Below the pieces are notes generated by a model. The model had not been told where the DNA came from and made no database searches. It worked only from the letters and a program-made list of their open reading frames with translations. From positions 4,650,291 through 4,714,290 of the forward strand of contig OY744607.1 of assembly GCA_963556255.1 (NCBI GenBank): a stretch of DNA of 64,000 bases, written 5' to 3'. This stretch comes from Allolobophora icterica. Its lineage: Eukaryota > Annelida > Clitellata > Crassiclitellata > Lumbricidae. This document shows, in pieces, positions 22,401 through 30,547 of this stretch. The translations under genes were made by a program, and so were the position numbers. How positions within the stretch are numbered: position 1 is the first letter of the stretch; every line of letters begins with the position of its first letter.

Positions 22401-24949
22401 CAGAGGCGCTCCCAGCCCAACACCGGCGATAAAGAACAGTTTTCAGATGCCTGTAAAGGTGTATACATATTCCCTAGTTAAAATAACAAGCAGATCTGAA
22501 GGAAGGTTATTCCACGTGGTCAGCCCAAACCACTGAAAAGGCACGACATTACATCTTTGAGGTGCGCGCAGTGGGAACAACAAGTTGTTGAGAACTCATT
22601 TCGTTGCATTAGCTTCTAATATTTATATTTACTACTGGGACATAACAGTAATTATGCAATTACATGTAGCTCGTAAACTTGAAAGCTCAATTTGTGATTT
22701 TGAAGGAGTTTGGTGAGCTGGACAACACTAGCTGTGATACATCTATTCCCTCACTCAGCGTTACCTTCAAGTCAAGAATGAGCGCCGAAAAGGTAAGGAC
22801 GCTTTATTATCGTAGATAAAGTGTCAAGAATTCTGTACGGACTCCAATCAGCTTCATATTAAATTGGTTGTATGTATCAAAACAATACACTGTGTTTTAA
22901 GTACCTCACATAGGCGATGTACATATAACTATCTAACGGATCAATATAAGTGTGTTTTAAGACAGTTTGAAGATGTTTGCTGAACAGGATTAACACTTTA
23001 ACGATGAGAGTGTACTAAAAGTGACTGGGAAACCAATGCAGCTCATCGTTAAAGTGTTAAATGCTACCTAGTTAGTTCGTTAAATATCAGGACTCTTGAT
23101 ATATTGTCTGTTACTTGGCTACATTGTCTGCATGCGCCTAAATGTTGCTAAGTTTGTTATAAACAAAACATTCCGTTATCATGATGCACAAGGCATCAGT
23201 CGATAATCGTTGTTTTTTCAAGTCAACATTAATAACAATACATTTCAGTAATAACAATACATTTCAGTAATAACAATACATTTCAGTAATAACAATACAT
23301 TTCAGTAATAACAATACATTTCAGTAATAACAATACATTTCAGTAATAACAATACATTTCAGTGATAACAATACATTTCAGTGATAACAATACATTTCAG
23401 TAATATCGGTACATGTCAGTAATATCAGTACATATCAGTACATCAGTATTTATTTATTTATTTCGGATATTTCTATAGCGCCTATCGAAGTCAACTACTA
23501 CTCAGAGGCGCTCCCGACTACAGCATCAATGGTATACTGTGTCGGAGTTTTCACGCCGAAGCGCCATGAGCAATCGCGAGTGAAAGACTTGCCCAAGGTC
23601 CCTACGCAGTGGCTAGAGTGGGATTCGAACCTGCAACCCTCCGGTCACAAGGCGCCGAACTTACCACTGAGCCACCACGCTCCACAATAATAACAATGCA
23701 TAACAGTAATAACAATACATAACAGTAATAACAATACATGGCAGTACAATACATAACAGTAATGACTACATTTCAGTAATGACAATACATAACAGTAATA
23801 ACAATACATTTAAGTAATTACAGTACATAACAGTAATGAATGTAAATGTGCTTTGAATGCTAGGTTGCTACAGAAGGCTGCAACTTCAATGGGAAAAAGC
23901 TGAAGATGGTCTGGCAGAAGCCAGGTTCTGTGCTAACGGAGCGCAACAGCTCGGCCAACGCAGAGCCATTTATCGACAAGCCTGGTGCCAAACTGTTGGC
24001 TGAAGTCATCGACGATGTTGGCAAAACCAAGCCAGCTGCGGTAAATTCTTCATTGAAGGATGAAAGACGCGAGGATGAAGTTGGCCAGGGCTTAAAGTCA
24101 GAAGTCCATGTTGAAGAGTCCAAGTCAGTTGCTGTTGAGAAAGCAGTCCGTCTGGACTCGGTAACTGGAGAGGTGAGCTAATTGCATTAATTTTTGTGTC
24201 TCTGTTAAAAGTTTGTAACTTTGTGATGTCAAGAAGTGAATAATTATTGTGGGATTGTTGTTAACTTTGCTAGATGACTGATTTTAGGTTTGTGAGATGT
24301 GTGTGGGGTCTGTGTGTGATGTTTGTGTGTGGGTGTGTGTGGTGTTTGTGTGTGGTGTGTGGTGTTTGTGCATGTGTTTATGTGTTGTGTTTGTGTTTAT
24401 GGTGTTTGTGTGTATGATGTATGTGTGTGTGTGTGTGTGATGTTTGTGTGTGTGTGTGTGTGTGTGTGATGTTTGTGCATGTGATGTGTGTATGTTGTGT
24501 TTGTGTGTGGTGTTTGTGCGTGTGATGTGTGTGTGTTTTTTTGTGTGTGTGTATGTGTGTGTGTGTGATGTGTGTGTGGTGTTTGTGCGTGTGGTGTTTG
24601 TGTGTGTGAGGGATATGGCCTATAATCTGCCTTTGTATGATGTAGTTAAATTAAAGAGACTATATAAAATGTCTAAAAACTAAGTACAAGGTGTGTGATG
24701 CTAATCTGCTTAGTGGCAGAGATTAGTATGCATAAACAACTTGTACAGGGTTGTTACACAGAGTCTCCTCAGTAGTCCCAAACCTGCAGTCGTCGGATAA
24801 CAAACCAAGCGCATTACAGAATAGTCCACAGCATAATAAAAAAATTATGTTGTTTACAGGAGGAAGAGGTCGACGAAGATATCTTTCTCGGCTTAGATGA
24901 AGAAGAAGATGACGACAACAATGAAGGAGGCCGTCCTTGGAGAAGATAA
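4354..24949 (+). CDS. RBM26: RBM26/RBM27 orthologue (23 exons seen; exon 1 unresolved)
   Basis: The protein is a nuclear RNA-binding protein; mammalian RBM26/27 act with the PAXT RNA-decay machinery and the fly orthologue is swm. Exons, all with GT-AG borders and continuous phase: 4354-4472, 5400-6052, 7993-8054, 8786-9120, 9912-10055, 10393-10476, 10687-10827, 11418-11522, 12333-12437, 13139-13339, 14318-14467, 14690-14811, 15480-15635, 16580-16834, 17640-17789, 18666-18740, 19235-19303, 19921-20175, 20823-20927, 21767-21997, 22706-22792, 23864-24172, 24860-24949 (TAA). They sum to about 1334 codons, longer than the roughly 1000-1060 residues of the human proteins, mainly through a longer N-terminal linker and C-terminal half. 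Domain order is as expected for the family: PWI-like, RS-rich, CCCH finger, Pro-rich, RRM1, coiled coil, RG-rich, RRM2, acidic end. RBM26 versus RBM27 cannot be separated; a single pre-duplication orthologue is likely. Confidence 0.93.
4495..4605 (+). repeat. Degenerate array of GGTAAG motifs just inside intron 2
   Basis: Four GGTAAG and several AGGTACA motifs occur within about 100 bp. They begin 22-30 nt after the real donor at 4473, so multiple donor-like sequences sit immediately downstream of the authentic one. Confidence 0.7.
5054..5288 (+). mobile_element. tRNA-derived CORE-type SINE (type B)
   Basis: The tRNA-like head has an A box (GTGGCTCAGTGGTAAG) and a B box (GGTTCGAATCC). A middle block contains ACCTTGGGCAAGTCCTT, which matches the core motif of MIR/CORE-SINEs. 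The tail GGCGCTATAGAAATATACGG ends in AATAAATAAATGA. A minus-strand copy lies at 23452-23688. Confidence 0.85.
5400..6052 (+). CDS. RBM26: RBM26-like exon: end of PWI-like domain and charged linker
   Basis: Starts TQAFVAKLFDALQSNSYL, matching the family helix after DVFLQ. It continues as about 200 residues of Arg/Pro/Asp-rich linker without recognised domains and ends SLEK|GTTTTC. The joined reading SLEK-VACSNPATRY continues in the next exon (7993-8054). Several shadow ORFs exist on the opposite strand. Confidence 0.88.
6131..6472 (+). mobile_element. tRNA-derived SINE (type A)
   Basis: The head has A-box TAGTGGTTAGTGCGATGG and B-box AGTTCAAATCC, followed by CCCGCCAGGGCAG. The roughly 200-bp body includes TGCCAAGGCTAAGAAAATG and CTTTAGGGACTGCTCTTCT. 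Related copies lie at 20435-20726 (minus), 39305-39556 (minus), 42880-43090 (minus, truncated) and 18030-18350 (rearranged). The hAT element at 6481 inserted right beside its 3' end. Confidence 0.85.
6481..7409. mobile_element. 929-bp non-autonomous hAT-like element with subterminal ACGAATTTTA arrays
   Basis: Inverted termini CATAGTTCGAGAATTCG and CGAATTCTCGAACTATG are flanked by a perfect 8-bp target duplication CCTAGAGT (6473-6480 and 7410-7417). Just inside each end are arrays of ACGAATTTTA-type repeats in inverted orientation. The centre (about 6660-7300) is unique AT-rich sequence without an intact transposase frame. The 8-bp duplication, CA...TG ends and subterminal repeats are typical of hAT transposons. 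It lies in an RBM26-like intron. Confidence 0.88.
7993..9120 (+). CDS. RBM26: RBM26-like exons 7993-8054 and 8786-9120: polyQ and RS-rich region
   Basis: The short exon VACSNPATRYSSPIRSPELD ends in AG|GTACGT and joins RTDDRYHLSQ of the next exon. That exon has a glutamine run (QQQQQQQHQQ) followed by about 65 residues of Arg-Ser dipeptides. This matches the RS-rich segment that precedes the CCCH finger in RBM26/27. Donor is AAAAGA|GTGAGT. Confidence 0.85.
9570..9745. repeat. (ATAC)n-type microsatellite
   Basis: Imperfect CATACATA tetranucleotide tract with interruptions, located in an intron. Confidence 0.85.
9912..10476 (+). CDS. RBM26: RBM26-like exons 9912-10055 and 10393-10476: CCCH zinc finger
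   Basis: The joined reading gives RPRCRDYDDKGFCIRGDLCE followed by FDHGTDPVV. The Cys/Cys/Cys/His spacing (C-x8-C-x5-C-x3-H) is the single CCCH finger of RBM26/27, whose vertebrate sequence is nearly the same. The intron splits the finger after its first cysteine. Upstream residues SSTPLEEEEYKTSEPLL are a charged lead-in. Confidence 0.93.
10311..10372. repeat. Short AT-rich minisatellite (15-bp unit)
   Basis: Three to four copies of CATTAATTTTCT-like units lie immediately upstream of the zinc-finger exon, within the acceptor region of the intron. Confidence 0.6.
10687..12437 (+). CDS. RBM26: RBM26-like exons 10687-10827, 11418-11522, 12333-12437: Met/Pro-rich linker
   Basis: Three phase-1 exons of 141, 105 and 105 nt encode Pro- and Met-rich sequence (PMPHMSRPMSQMPYP; PPPPHLMSSMPHIR; PMMPPPFVTSRPMTMRPEP). 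Equivalent Pro-rich sequence lies between the CCCH finger and RRM1 in RBM26/27. Because all three are bounded by phase-1 introns, any could be skipped without a frameshift. Confidence 0.85.
11790..11932. repeat. 20-bp minisatellite (GGTAGATACAGGAACAGTAT)
   Basis: Seven near-perfect 20-bp units lie in intron 9, about 400 bp upstream of the exon at 12333. Each unit contains an acceptor-like ATACAG|G. A looser AATGTACACATG repeat follows to 12050. Confidence 0.9.
12500..12660 (-). mobile_element. LINE 3'-end fragment
   Basis: The block TATATAGCACCCCTTCAAGG ... CAGAGGTGTTCCCAGCCCAG ... GAGAACAGT recurs at 19740-19830 and 22345-22450. It corresponds, on the minus strand, to the tail of an L2/CR1-like non-LTR element. 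Confidence 0.55.
13139..13339 (+). CDS. RBM26: RBM26-like exon, linker before RRM1
   Basis: Encodes VEPYMPEPYTPKSTGYQATP followed by a stretch ending NLVRVPTDEARAAST. Phase 1 on both sides; acceptor TTCTTCAG, donor G|GTAAAT. No domain is recognised, but position and composition fit the family. Confidence 0.8.
13420..13800. repeat. (GTAT)n microsatellite plus degraded tRNA-head SINE
   Basis: 13420-13555 is an imperfect GTAT/GCAT tetranucleotide tract. 13560-13740 starts like a tRNA-derived SINE (CCCGATAGCGCATTGGATAA), but its B box is poor. A short (ATT)n and a second GTAT run follow to about 13810. Confidence 0.6.
13970..14170. repeat. ATTCAGTCA-type simple repeat
   Basis: Degenerate tetranucleotide-based repeat (CATTCAGTCAATC variants) in the intron before the exon at 14318. 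It produces spurious Ser/Gln-rich frames. Confidence 0.8.
14318..14467 (+). CDS. RBM26: RBM26-like exon, basic linker before RRM1
   Basis: Encodes EKPDMSTGQKRAGMKRSADV and a Ser/Pro stretch ending PPPMKKTAFEHP. The KR-rich cluster could serve as a nuclear localisation signal (inference). Phase 1 at both ends. Confidence 0.8.
14690..15635 (+). CDS. RBM26: RBM26-like exons 14690-14811 and 15480-15635: RRM1
   Basis: RNP2-like strand TTLELRKIP, helix 1 NTIANINDHFSKFG, strand IVNLQV, RNP1-like region ALVSFASNAQAQLAY, and the final LNNRFIKIFWHN. Each segment aligns in order with the first RRM of RBM26 (KLELRKVP ... NNRFIKVYWH). The intron falls between beta2 and beta3, in phase 0. Confidence 0.94.
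15845..16228. mobile_element. Inverted pair of type C SINEs
   Basis: A plus-strand copy (15845-16010; A box GATTGGTTAGAGCACTCGG, B box GGTTCGAGCC, core ACCTTGAGCAAGTCCTTTA) faces a minus-strand copy (16070-16228) across a short TTGTATTGCATTG-type repeat. The two copies could fold into a long imperfect hairpin in the intron RNA. Confidence 0.8.
16289..16545. repeat. GT-rich minisatellite with about 45-bp higher-order unit
   Basis: GTGTGT tracts are punctuated by GCTTGTGTGTGATTGTGTTT in at least three nearly identical copies. The array lies immediately upstream of the exon at 16580. Confidence 0.85.
16580..16834 (+). CDS. RBM26: RBM26-like exon with internal 45-bp coding duplication
   Basis: Eighty-five codons in phase 0 encode RQRIVIPERHKLQLNNTLRN followed by two 15-residue repeats, AAQAAKNAENIANQH and AAQAAKNAENMANQP, and an Ala-rich tail. 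At DNA level the repeats (16670-16714 and 16715-16759) differ at only a few bases, so the duplication is fairly recent. The segment is predicted helical. Confidence 0.85.
17095..17390 (-). mobile_element. LINE reverse-transcriptase C-terminus fragment
   Basis: The minus strand reads SFASIGPALG, FTFLKTCF and GLSHWERF, then a 3' UTR with TTTATAAATGTCCGAATACA. This matches the better preserved copy at 35318-35845, where the RT C-terminal motif SRSFASIGPCLWNTLS is clear. It is truncated and frameshifted. Confidence 0.75.
17640..17789 (+). CDS. RBM26: RBM26-like exon, Ala/Pro-rich linker
   Basis: Fifty codons, phase 0 both sides, encoding EAAVLPPAESITSPPAAAAP and ending RRTSKDIASK. The family has a variable linker here before the coiled coil. 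Acceptor TGTGTATAG, donor AAG|GTATAG. Confidence 0.75.
17860..18350. repeat. TAATTTCATG minisatellite followed by rearranged type A SINE
   Basis: 17860-18015 is a degenerate 15-18-bp repeat of ATGTAATTTCATG. 18030-18350 holds pieces of the type A SINE in the plus direction (TGCCAAGGCTAAGAAAACGA, GGGACTGCTCTTC, then a tRNA-like head), out of the usual order. This suggests two overlapping insertions. Confidence 0.6.
18666..20175 (+). CDS. RBM26: RBM26-like exons 18666-18740, 19235-19303, 19921-20175: coiled coil
   Basis: Three phase-0 exons read LVKQLELQKKSQELLQKNIE, ILLQKLEKDKATLSADEKAI and TIKKLAKAIEELKARCALIK, then a basic Ser/Asn-rich segment. This is the coiled-coil region after RRM1 in RBM26/27, which in the human protein contains a similar lysine/glutamate heptad pattern (LISKLEKNK...). 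Confidence 0.9.
19005..19110. repeat. 18-bp minisatellite (TTTTCTGCTGTGAATTG)
   Basis: About five units lie in the intron just before the exon at 19235. Confidence 0.85.
20435..20726 (-). mobile_element. Type A SINE, minus strand
   Basis: On the minus strand it starts GTGCTTGATAGTGTAGTGG (A box) and GGTTCAAATCCCCGCCAGGG (B box and flank). It ends with the CTAGCTAAAGGAACTGCTCTT block. It is nearly full length and lies in the intron before the exon at 20823. Confidence 0.85.
20823..20927 (+). CDS. RBM26: RBM26-like exon, second helical segment
   Basis: Thirty-five codons encode TQKAILDTELDLMNRQKEGT then DTSELRRRVMALKEE. The human counterpart reads KEMLDKELDL ... EDTTELRKKL, so the match is clear. 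Phase 0 at both ends. Confidence 0.92.
21767..24172 (+). CDS. RBM26: RBM26-like exons 21767-21997, 22706-22792, 23864-24172: RG-rich linker and RRM2
   Basis: The first exon begins AASLGLLGPKPG, then an RG-rich stretch (HGRGRGTVLARGRG) and RPRQLLITGFLAEEKDELIA, the start of RRM2 (beta1 LLITGF). The second exon gives EFGELDN and SLSVTFKSRMSAEK (RNP1-like strand VTF). The third completes it with GKKLKMVWQKP and continues into a charged tail. The order and motifs match the C-terminal RRM of RBM26/27. Confidence 0.93.
22340..22545 (-). mobile_element. LINE 3'-end fragment
   Basis: Contains AGGCGCTCCCAGCCCAACAC and GATAAAGAACAGTTTTCAG, the antisense 3' end found in several other places in the window, preceded by an ATTCATTCATTC target-side repeat. 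Confidence 0.6.
23245..23450. repeat. 19-bp minisatellite (AATAACAATACATTTCAGT)
   Basis: About nine tandem units, the first seven nearly identical, lie in the intron before the exon at 23864. Each contains an acceptor-like CATTTCAG. A diverged continuation lies on the far side of the SINE at 23690-23840, so the SINE inserted into the array. Confidence 0.9.
23452..23688 (-). mobile_element. CORE-type SINE (type B), minus strand
   Basis: Reverse complement of the 5054-5288 element, with B box GGTTCGAATCC and core ACCTTGGGCAAGTCTTTC. Similarity to the other copy is high over the full length. It interrupts a 19-bp minisatellite. Confidence 0.88.
24290..24620. repeat. GT-rich simple repeat
   Basis: Imperfect TGTGTG/GTGATGTTTGTG tract in the last RBM26-like intron. 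Confidence 0.85.
24860..24949 (+). CDS. RBM26: RBM26-like last coding exon, acidic C-terminus
   Basis: Encodes EEEVDEDIFLGLDEEEDDD and ends GGRPWRR with a TAA stop at 24947. The acidic run followed by a terminal WRR matches vertebrate RBM26/27, so the stop is authentic. Confidence 0.95.
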   Translation, partial: EEEVDEDIFLGLDEEEDDDNNEGGRPWRR

Positions 24950-25409
24950 TGACTGAAGACACGCCCCTTGGGGGCAGGCCATTCTTAGCCCACAGCCTGA
25001 TATTGCTGGTTGGGCCGTCCTAAGGATGAACTCAAATCGATGATTGACAGATATGATTGACGTTATATGGTACTCCTGATGACGGACAGCTTGGCCGTTA
25101 GAGGAATTGTTCTGTATGTTGGACAGTTTTAAAGGGGACTACGGTTGTTTGTTGGGATGTTCTACTCGTGCTTCTTCGTTCAGGATGACAGTTTTTTGCA
25201 GCTAAGAAGATAAAAACAGACGATGTAACAGTTGTTGTTAGGATGTTAAGTCGTTTTTGTTGGTGTTTGACAGTAAAAATGTTAATTCGTTGCATAAAGT
25301 ATTCTGGTGTTTTGAGATTCTGTTGTGGTAGAGGCATTGCTAAATGTTCTGTTGGAAGGATTATTGATAAACAAACTTCTCGAGTTTAAGATGAAAGTAC
25401 AAACTGAAA

Positions 25410-25415
25410 AATAAA
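25410..25415 (+). terminator. Polyadenylation signal AATAAA of the RBM26-like gene
   Basis: Canonical AATAAA 461 nt after the stop codon and followed by GT-rich sequence. It is the first good signal in the 3' flank. Confidence 0.65.
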
Positions 25416-26216
25416 GGGTCCTGTACTTTCAATTCAAAGAGTAAAAGCGTGAAGACTTTTTCCCAATCCTTTTTACCTCTTTGAAGTTCCATTTGCCAAC
25501 TTGCAAATATTTACTATTAAATCTTGTTTCCTTTGATGTCGCATTTCGATGACCCCTCCCTCCCCCTCATTGCGGACGTCCTTTGTGGATGACCTCTTAG
25601 GCCCTGCTGACCATCCTGCTTGGAGAAGGACCTCCCCAATGAGGTTCAGAGTGTAGTGTTGAAATCCAGACGCATTTGGAGATGTATGAAATCCGTACAT
25701 TGAGCCTGCATTGGCTACTCTTTTGCATATCATACGAAACTGACTGAAGACCATTCTGTTTGATAATGGTCTTTCGTAATCAGGTCTGAAGCCCCTCTGA
25801 TGAGTTTTCGTAAAGAGGCGCTCTGTAAATAAGCCCTTGATTCCTATCCACGCCAGGTAGTTAATTAGTAAGAGTATGTCTAAAGCATCTCCGATTCACA
25901 CGAAATCGAAGGGAGTGGTAGGCATGGGTAGTGGGTTCGGTTAGTGTGGCAAGATTACTAGGTAGGAACCTTGAACCTTGACTCGCATGCAACTGCTCGG
26001 CCCCATCGATGCTTTGTCGTAGACCTATGGTCGTGTGTGCATTTCAAACTCGGAAAGACGACGATATCCAATACAGTTGTATAAAAATTTACTAAAATCA
26101 ACGTTAAATCTATTTCGAATTCGGAATTTCTTTGAAAGCCTTGAGTTTCCTGCTAATTTTCTTTTCGTGTTTTTTTTAGGAGAACTGAGTGGTGTTTTAC
26201 AGCTTAGATATGCCGC

Positions 26217-26265
<49 letters not shown>

Positions 26266-27768
26266 TAATAATAATAATAACCATGCAGGTGATAATGGTG
26301 GTGATCACAATGATGATGATGCTCAGCAAGGCCTAATTGTCTTGAGTCTTGAGGGCTCAAACCAAGGTCTTCTGAGAAATAGGACCTAATAATGGGAATT
26401 GTTTGTTCTGGGTATGAAAAGCGGGCGGTACGGTCCCCTCCAGTCAAAAAAGTTGTGTAGGGCATATGGGTATACCCATCGTATCTCCCGATTATTACGC
26501 CTATAGGGTACACGTGACTTGCGTTGCAAGCAGATTATTTTCAAATCGTTGAGGGCGCCCTATTACTACGCTAGGAGACAATTTACGTCCAGTAAAGATT
26601 CTCTTGGACATAGAAGAAATACTGATAGGCCAGAATGTGCCATGGCCGGTAAGTTACTTACTTACTTGAAGAATAAAACGACGATACTTATGACGTAATA
26701 CAATAATGACGCCAATTTGCGATTAATGGTCAGGTGACGTCATATCTGGACACAGTTTGGCGTGCCATGGAAACATCTGATAACTCGACGTGGAAGAGAT
26801 CAGATGAGACGAAACATTTCGCACAGAAATCACCGAAAATGTCAGAAAACCGTCGAAATTCAATGACAGAAATGCATTTAGGTGCTTTTTTGAAGACGCA
26901 AATCGACAAAGACTCGAATGGTGCCAAGAAATTGGCATTTCGACCAGAAATCATCGAAAAATTCGATCGAAGTTCAGCGTCAGAATTGGTAAATCCAAGA
27001 ATCCGAAATCGATGAATAATTGACTTATCGACACGAATTAAAACCTCGAACAGAACATCAAACCAGACAGAAGTCGAAATTAAACGTAAGAATTGTTTCA
27101 TTCAATAAGAAATTGAACGATAGGCCTATAAAGCATAGGTTGTCTATGATAGGCTATGATTCATCGATAGGTGAACGGTCTAATTATCTAATATAGCTTT
27201 TCTATAGCGTCGTTTTCATGATGCGCACAGCACCAGACGATGGTCACTTTTAAGGAAAATCGCATTGCAAAAGAATAATTAGGGCCTAAGTCACTTAATG
27301 GAATCAGTGACTTAAGCCATTAGAGCTAGTCGAACTTAGAGACGGTGGGTAGTAATTTTGCCCGAAAAGAAGAACAGAACGGTTCAGCTAGGCTATTGAA
27401 GAAGATGGAAGAGCGTTTGGAAGTGTCTGAAGGGTTCCGATAAGGCAGTTGATTTGTGGTTTTCCAGAGGGGCGAGGATTAGAGGATCGGGAATGAACCA
27501 GTGAGGAATAAAACCTTTTTAGCCGTAGCTATGTAGAAGTGATATTATTTATCTGTTGGAGATTTGAGGGTAGAAAGCAATACGTACGTGACTGGTGGTC
27601 ACGTGTGCGCTTATAAGCGCGCTCAAGGCGTCGATGGAAAGATTTTAAAGTCTGGAGATTGGAATTATACGAAGGATTGTTAGGTTGAGAGCATGATTTG
27701 GTAATAAAGGATTGTGTTTGTTAAGAAGTATGGAGAGAGTGGTGTTTTTGAACGACATATCTAATTAC

Positions 27769-27907
27769 CATAGGCGTAGACTCTGGGGGGCCCGGGGCAG
27801 CCGGGGCACGTGCCCCCCCCATAATTGAGATTTACTGTACATCCAATGCAACAAGTGTAGAATGAATAACCAAATACCCCCAATAATTGGACAAGTTTAC
27901 GCCAGTG
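27769..27907. mobile_element. 139-bp hAT-like MITE (CATAGGCGTAGACT)
   Basis: It begins CATAGGCGTAGACTCTG and ends ACAAGTTTACGCCAGTG, so the imperfect terminal repeat is CA..GGCGTA.ACT. A perfect 8-bp duplication CTAATTAC flanks it (27761-27768 and 27908-27915). The interior starts with a G/C run. Confidence 0.8.
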
Positions 27908-28008
27908 CTAATTACCACTTGATTGTTCTGTGCACATGGATCGTTTTCATATAAGGTCGATGTAGAGGACCGTCTTATATATTAGCCTCTGTGTTCTATG
28001 GCAATCTA

Positions 28009-28159
28009 CAGGGGCGTCTACCCCCCCCCCCTAAGTCATTGGAGCAATTTCCTCTTCTTCCCCACTTGCCCTTCCTTCCCCCTAAAATGGTGGCACACAC
28101 ACTGACAGATCTTCCCCCCTATTTCTTGGATGGAGGTTTCTATGGTGTAGACGCCCCTG
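28009..28159. mobile_element. hAT-like MITE family B, copy 1
   Basis: Perfect terminal inverted repeats CAGGGGCGTCTA / TAGACGCCCCTG. Flanks GCAATCTA and ATAATCTA agree at six of eight positions. The interior is C-rich then AT-rich (CTAAGTCATTGGAGCAAT, AAAATGGTGGCACACACACT). Other copies are at 44552-44722 and 60625-60799. Confidence 0.88.
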
Positions 28160-28427
28160 ATAATCTAATCATTAATGGTAATCAATTAATTACGTGATGA
28201 ATGATTGTCTATATAGGTGGCTGGTGTCTTCGTGCAGTTGGCCTGTGTCATCTTCTTGAAAAGACCGAGCAGGAAGGTAGGACATGACTGCATAGTCGGC
28301 CAAGAAGTGGTTTAATGTATGTGTATGTAGGCCTATATAAGTATGTATGGTATGTATGTGTGCATGTATGTGTTTTTGTTTGTTTGTATCCAGCCACTGA
28401 ATATAGCGCGTTTAGATCGGCTATCTC

Positions 28428-28473
28428 CATGGGCGGCGATCATGGGGGGTCGAGGGGGACAAGACCCCACCTG
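28428..28473. mobile_element. 46-bp deletion remnant of hAT-like MITE family D
   Basis: Only the left 40-odd bases of the family (CATGGGCGGCGATCATGG ... ACAAGACCCC) and a CCTG end remain, yet a perfect 8-bp duplication GCTATCTC flanks it (28420-28427 and 28474-28481). Full-length relatives are at 31206, 42447 and 54261. Confidence 0.75.
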
Positions 28474-29079
28474 GCTATCTCACAAAGGCGATGCTAGCAT
28501 GACAGTCTAACTCATCCATAGATATTCAAGTGCATTTTAAGACATTTTGAAAATGTTTCCTGAACGAAGCTAAATGCAACAGCACATTTCTGTTGTTGTA
28601 CATCTAGGGTCCTATTCTATATGGTTTCAATAAGGAATGATTTGATTTGATTTTGATTTGATATGTAAAGCTGAAGATTGTAAATAAGTAAGTAAAATGT
28701 AAGATCCTAGAGGAAGGTTCGAGCCATGATAACTTGATAAGATGCAATGGGTTTGAGTTGATATACGGAAGCGCGGCACCTGCATAGCTTCACGAACAGC
28801 TGAGCGCAACGATTGCTGACCTGGTTGACTAATTGAGACTGAAGCACAAAGCTTCCTGATGTGAGTGCGGTGCCGACCAACAGGGCCCGCCCCCCCTCCC
28901 CCCCATAAGGAGAATTGTATTTTATTCTTTGATTTCATGATGACGTTAATAATTTTCGTGGTTTTACTGTGTTTTCTATAGGTACCTGTGGATTTGGTGA
29001 CGGCAAGTGTTACTGCCTGAGGGGCGATGGGATGGATTCTGCATGCTACGGTTGCACTACGGCTCTGTGTTGTCGGTGT

Positions 29080-29625
<546 letters not shown>

Positions 29626-30113
29626 ACAAGGAAGAAGAGATGGGGGTGGAATCGAGATGGACGTGGAAATAATCGGCAATGTCAACTGCACACTTCCTCA
29701 AACTGTCGGCAACGGGGACTGAGGAAGCGCCGTTAAGCTACTCTAGAGGTGGTCTGTGGCAGAGCCCCAACATCAACATTTTGAGCAAGGCCGAAAACTA
29801 ACTTAACCGTCAGGACTCCAGACGCCTATAGATACTCTGAGCGCCATGCGCACCTGCGGTTTTCGATCATTATGCCTGGGCAAAGTTCATAGAACGGTTT
29901 TGTAGTCTGTTGGTATTAAAAGTTATGAAAAGGTGACGATGTATGATGAACTTGAAGCTGTATTTCAGACTGAAGTAGGCCTAGCACATTAATTATTTAA
30001 TTTACCATGATTAAAACATCTATGTTTTACGATGTTCGACGTACTTGTTCAAGTTTTCGATTTAAAGTTAAATCACAGTCATTTAGTAGACTTATGCAAT
30101 ATCAGACAGACCT

Positions 30114-30240
30114 CAGGGGCGTAACCTTGATATGAAAAGTGGAGGGTACATAGGCTACACGAAGCAAGGCTGAGACTGCGATCTCTGGGTAGGTCTATAT
30201 TAAATAATTCAAATTGGGAGAACTGACTGACATTCTTTGC
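30114..30240. mobile_element. Partial hAT-like MITE family C copy
   Basis: Begins CAGGGGCGTAACC and shares ACACGAAGCAAGG and GAGACTGCGATCTCTGGG with the copy at 31016-31189. The right end is not identified. Confidence 0.55.
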
Positions 30241-30547
30241 AAAGCTATTATAATCAACCAACATAATAACCGATGTACGTCTGTAACTTCTACTTCATTA
30301 TCATTCGATAGATGGCAGACATGGGATATTATGTTGGAGGATTATCATTCGATAAATGGCGCTAGCTCCAACCTCCCATCATAATACATTGTATCCAGCA
30401 GCAATGGACTTAGGGAGGCTCCCTTTCCACGGGTTACAGTTAGCTTCCGTATTTTCTGTATTTTTACTCTCAACCACATTAAAGTTTCTAAAATAAATTT
30501 ACCGTGATTTTTCACGGGTTACAGCTAGTCTGCTGCTATAGTGATAA

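Noticed and set aside
25473..25754. 93-codon minus frame after the RBM26-like 3' end
   Set aside because: No similarity recognised and no splice or regulatory context; probably 3' flank sequence.
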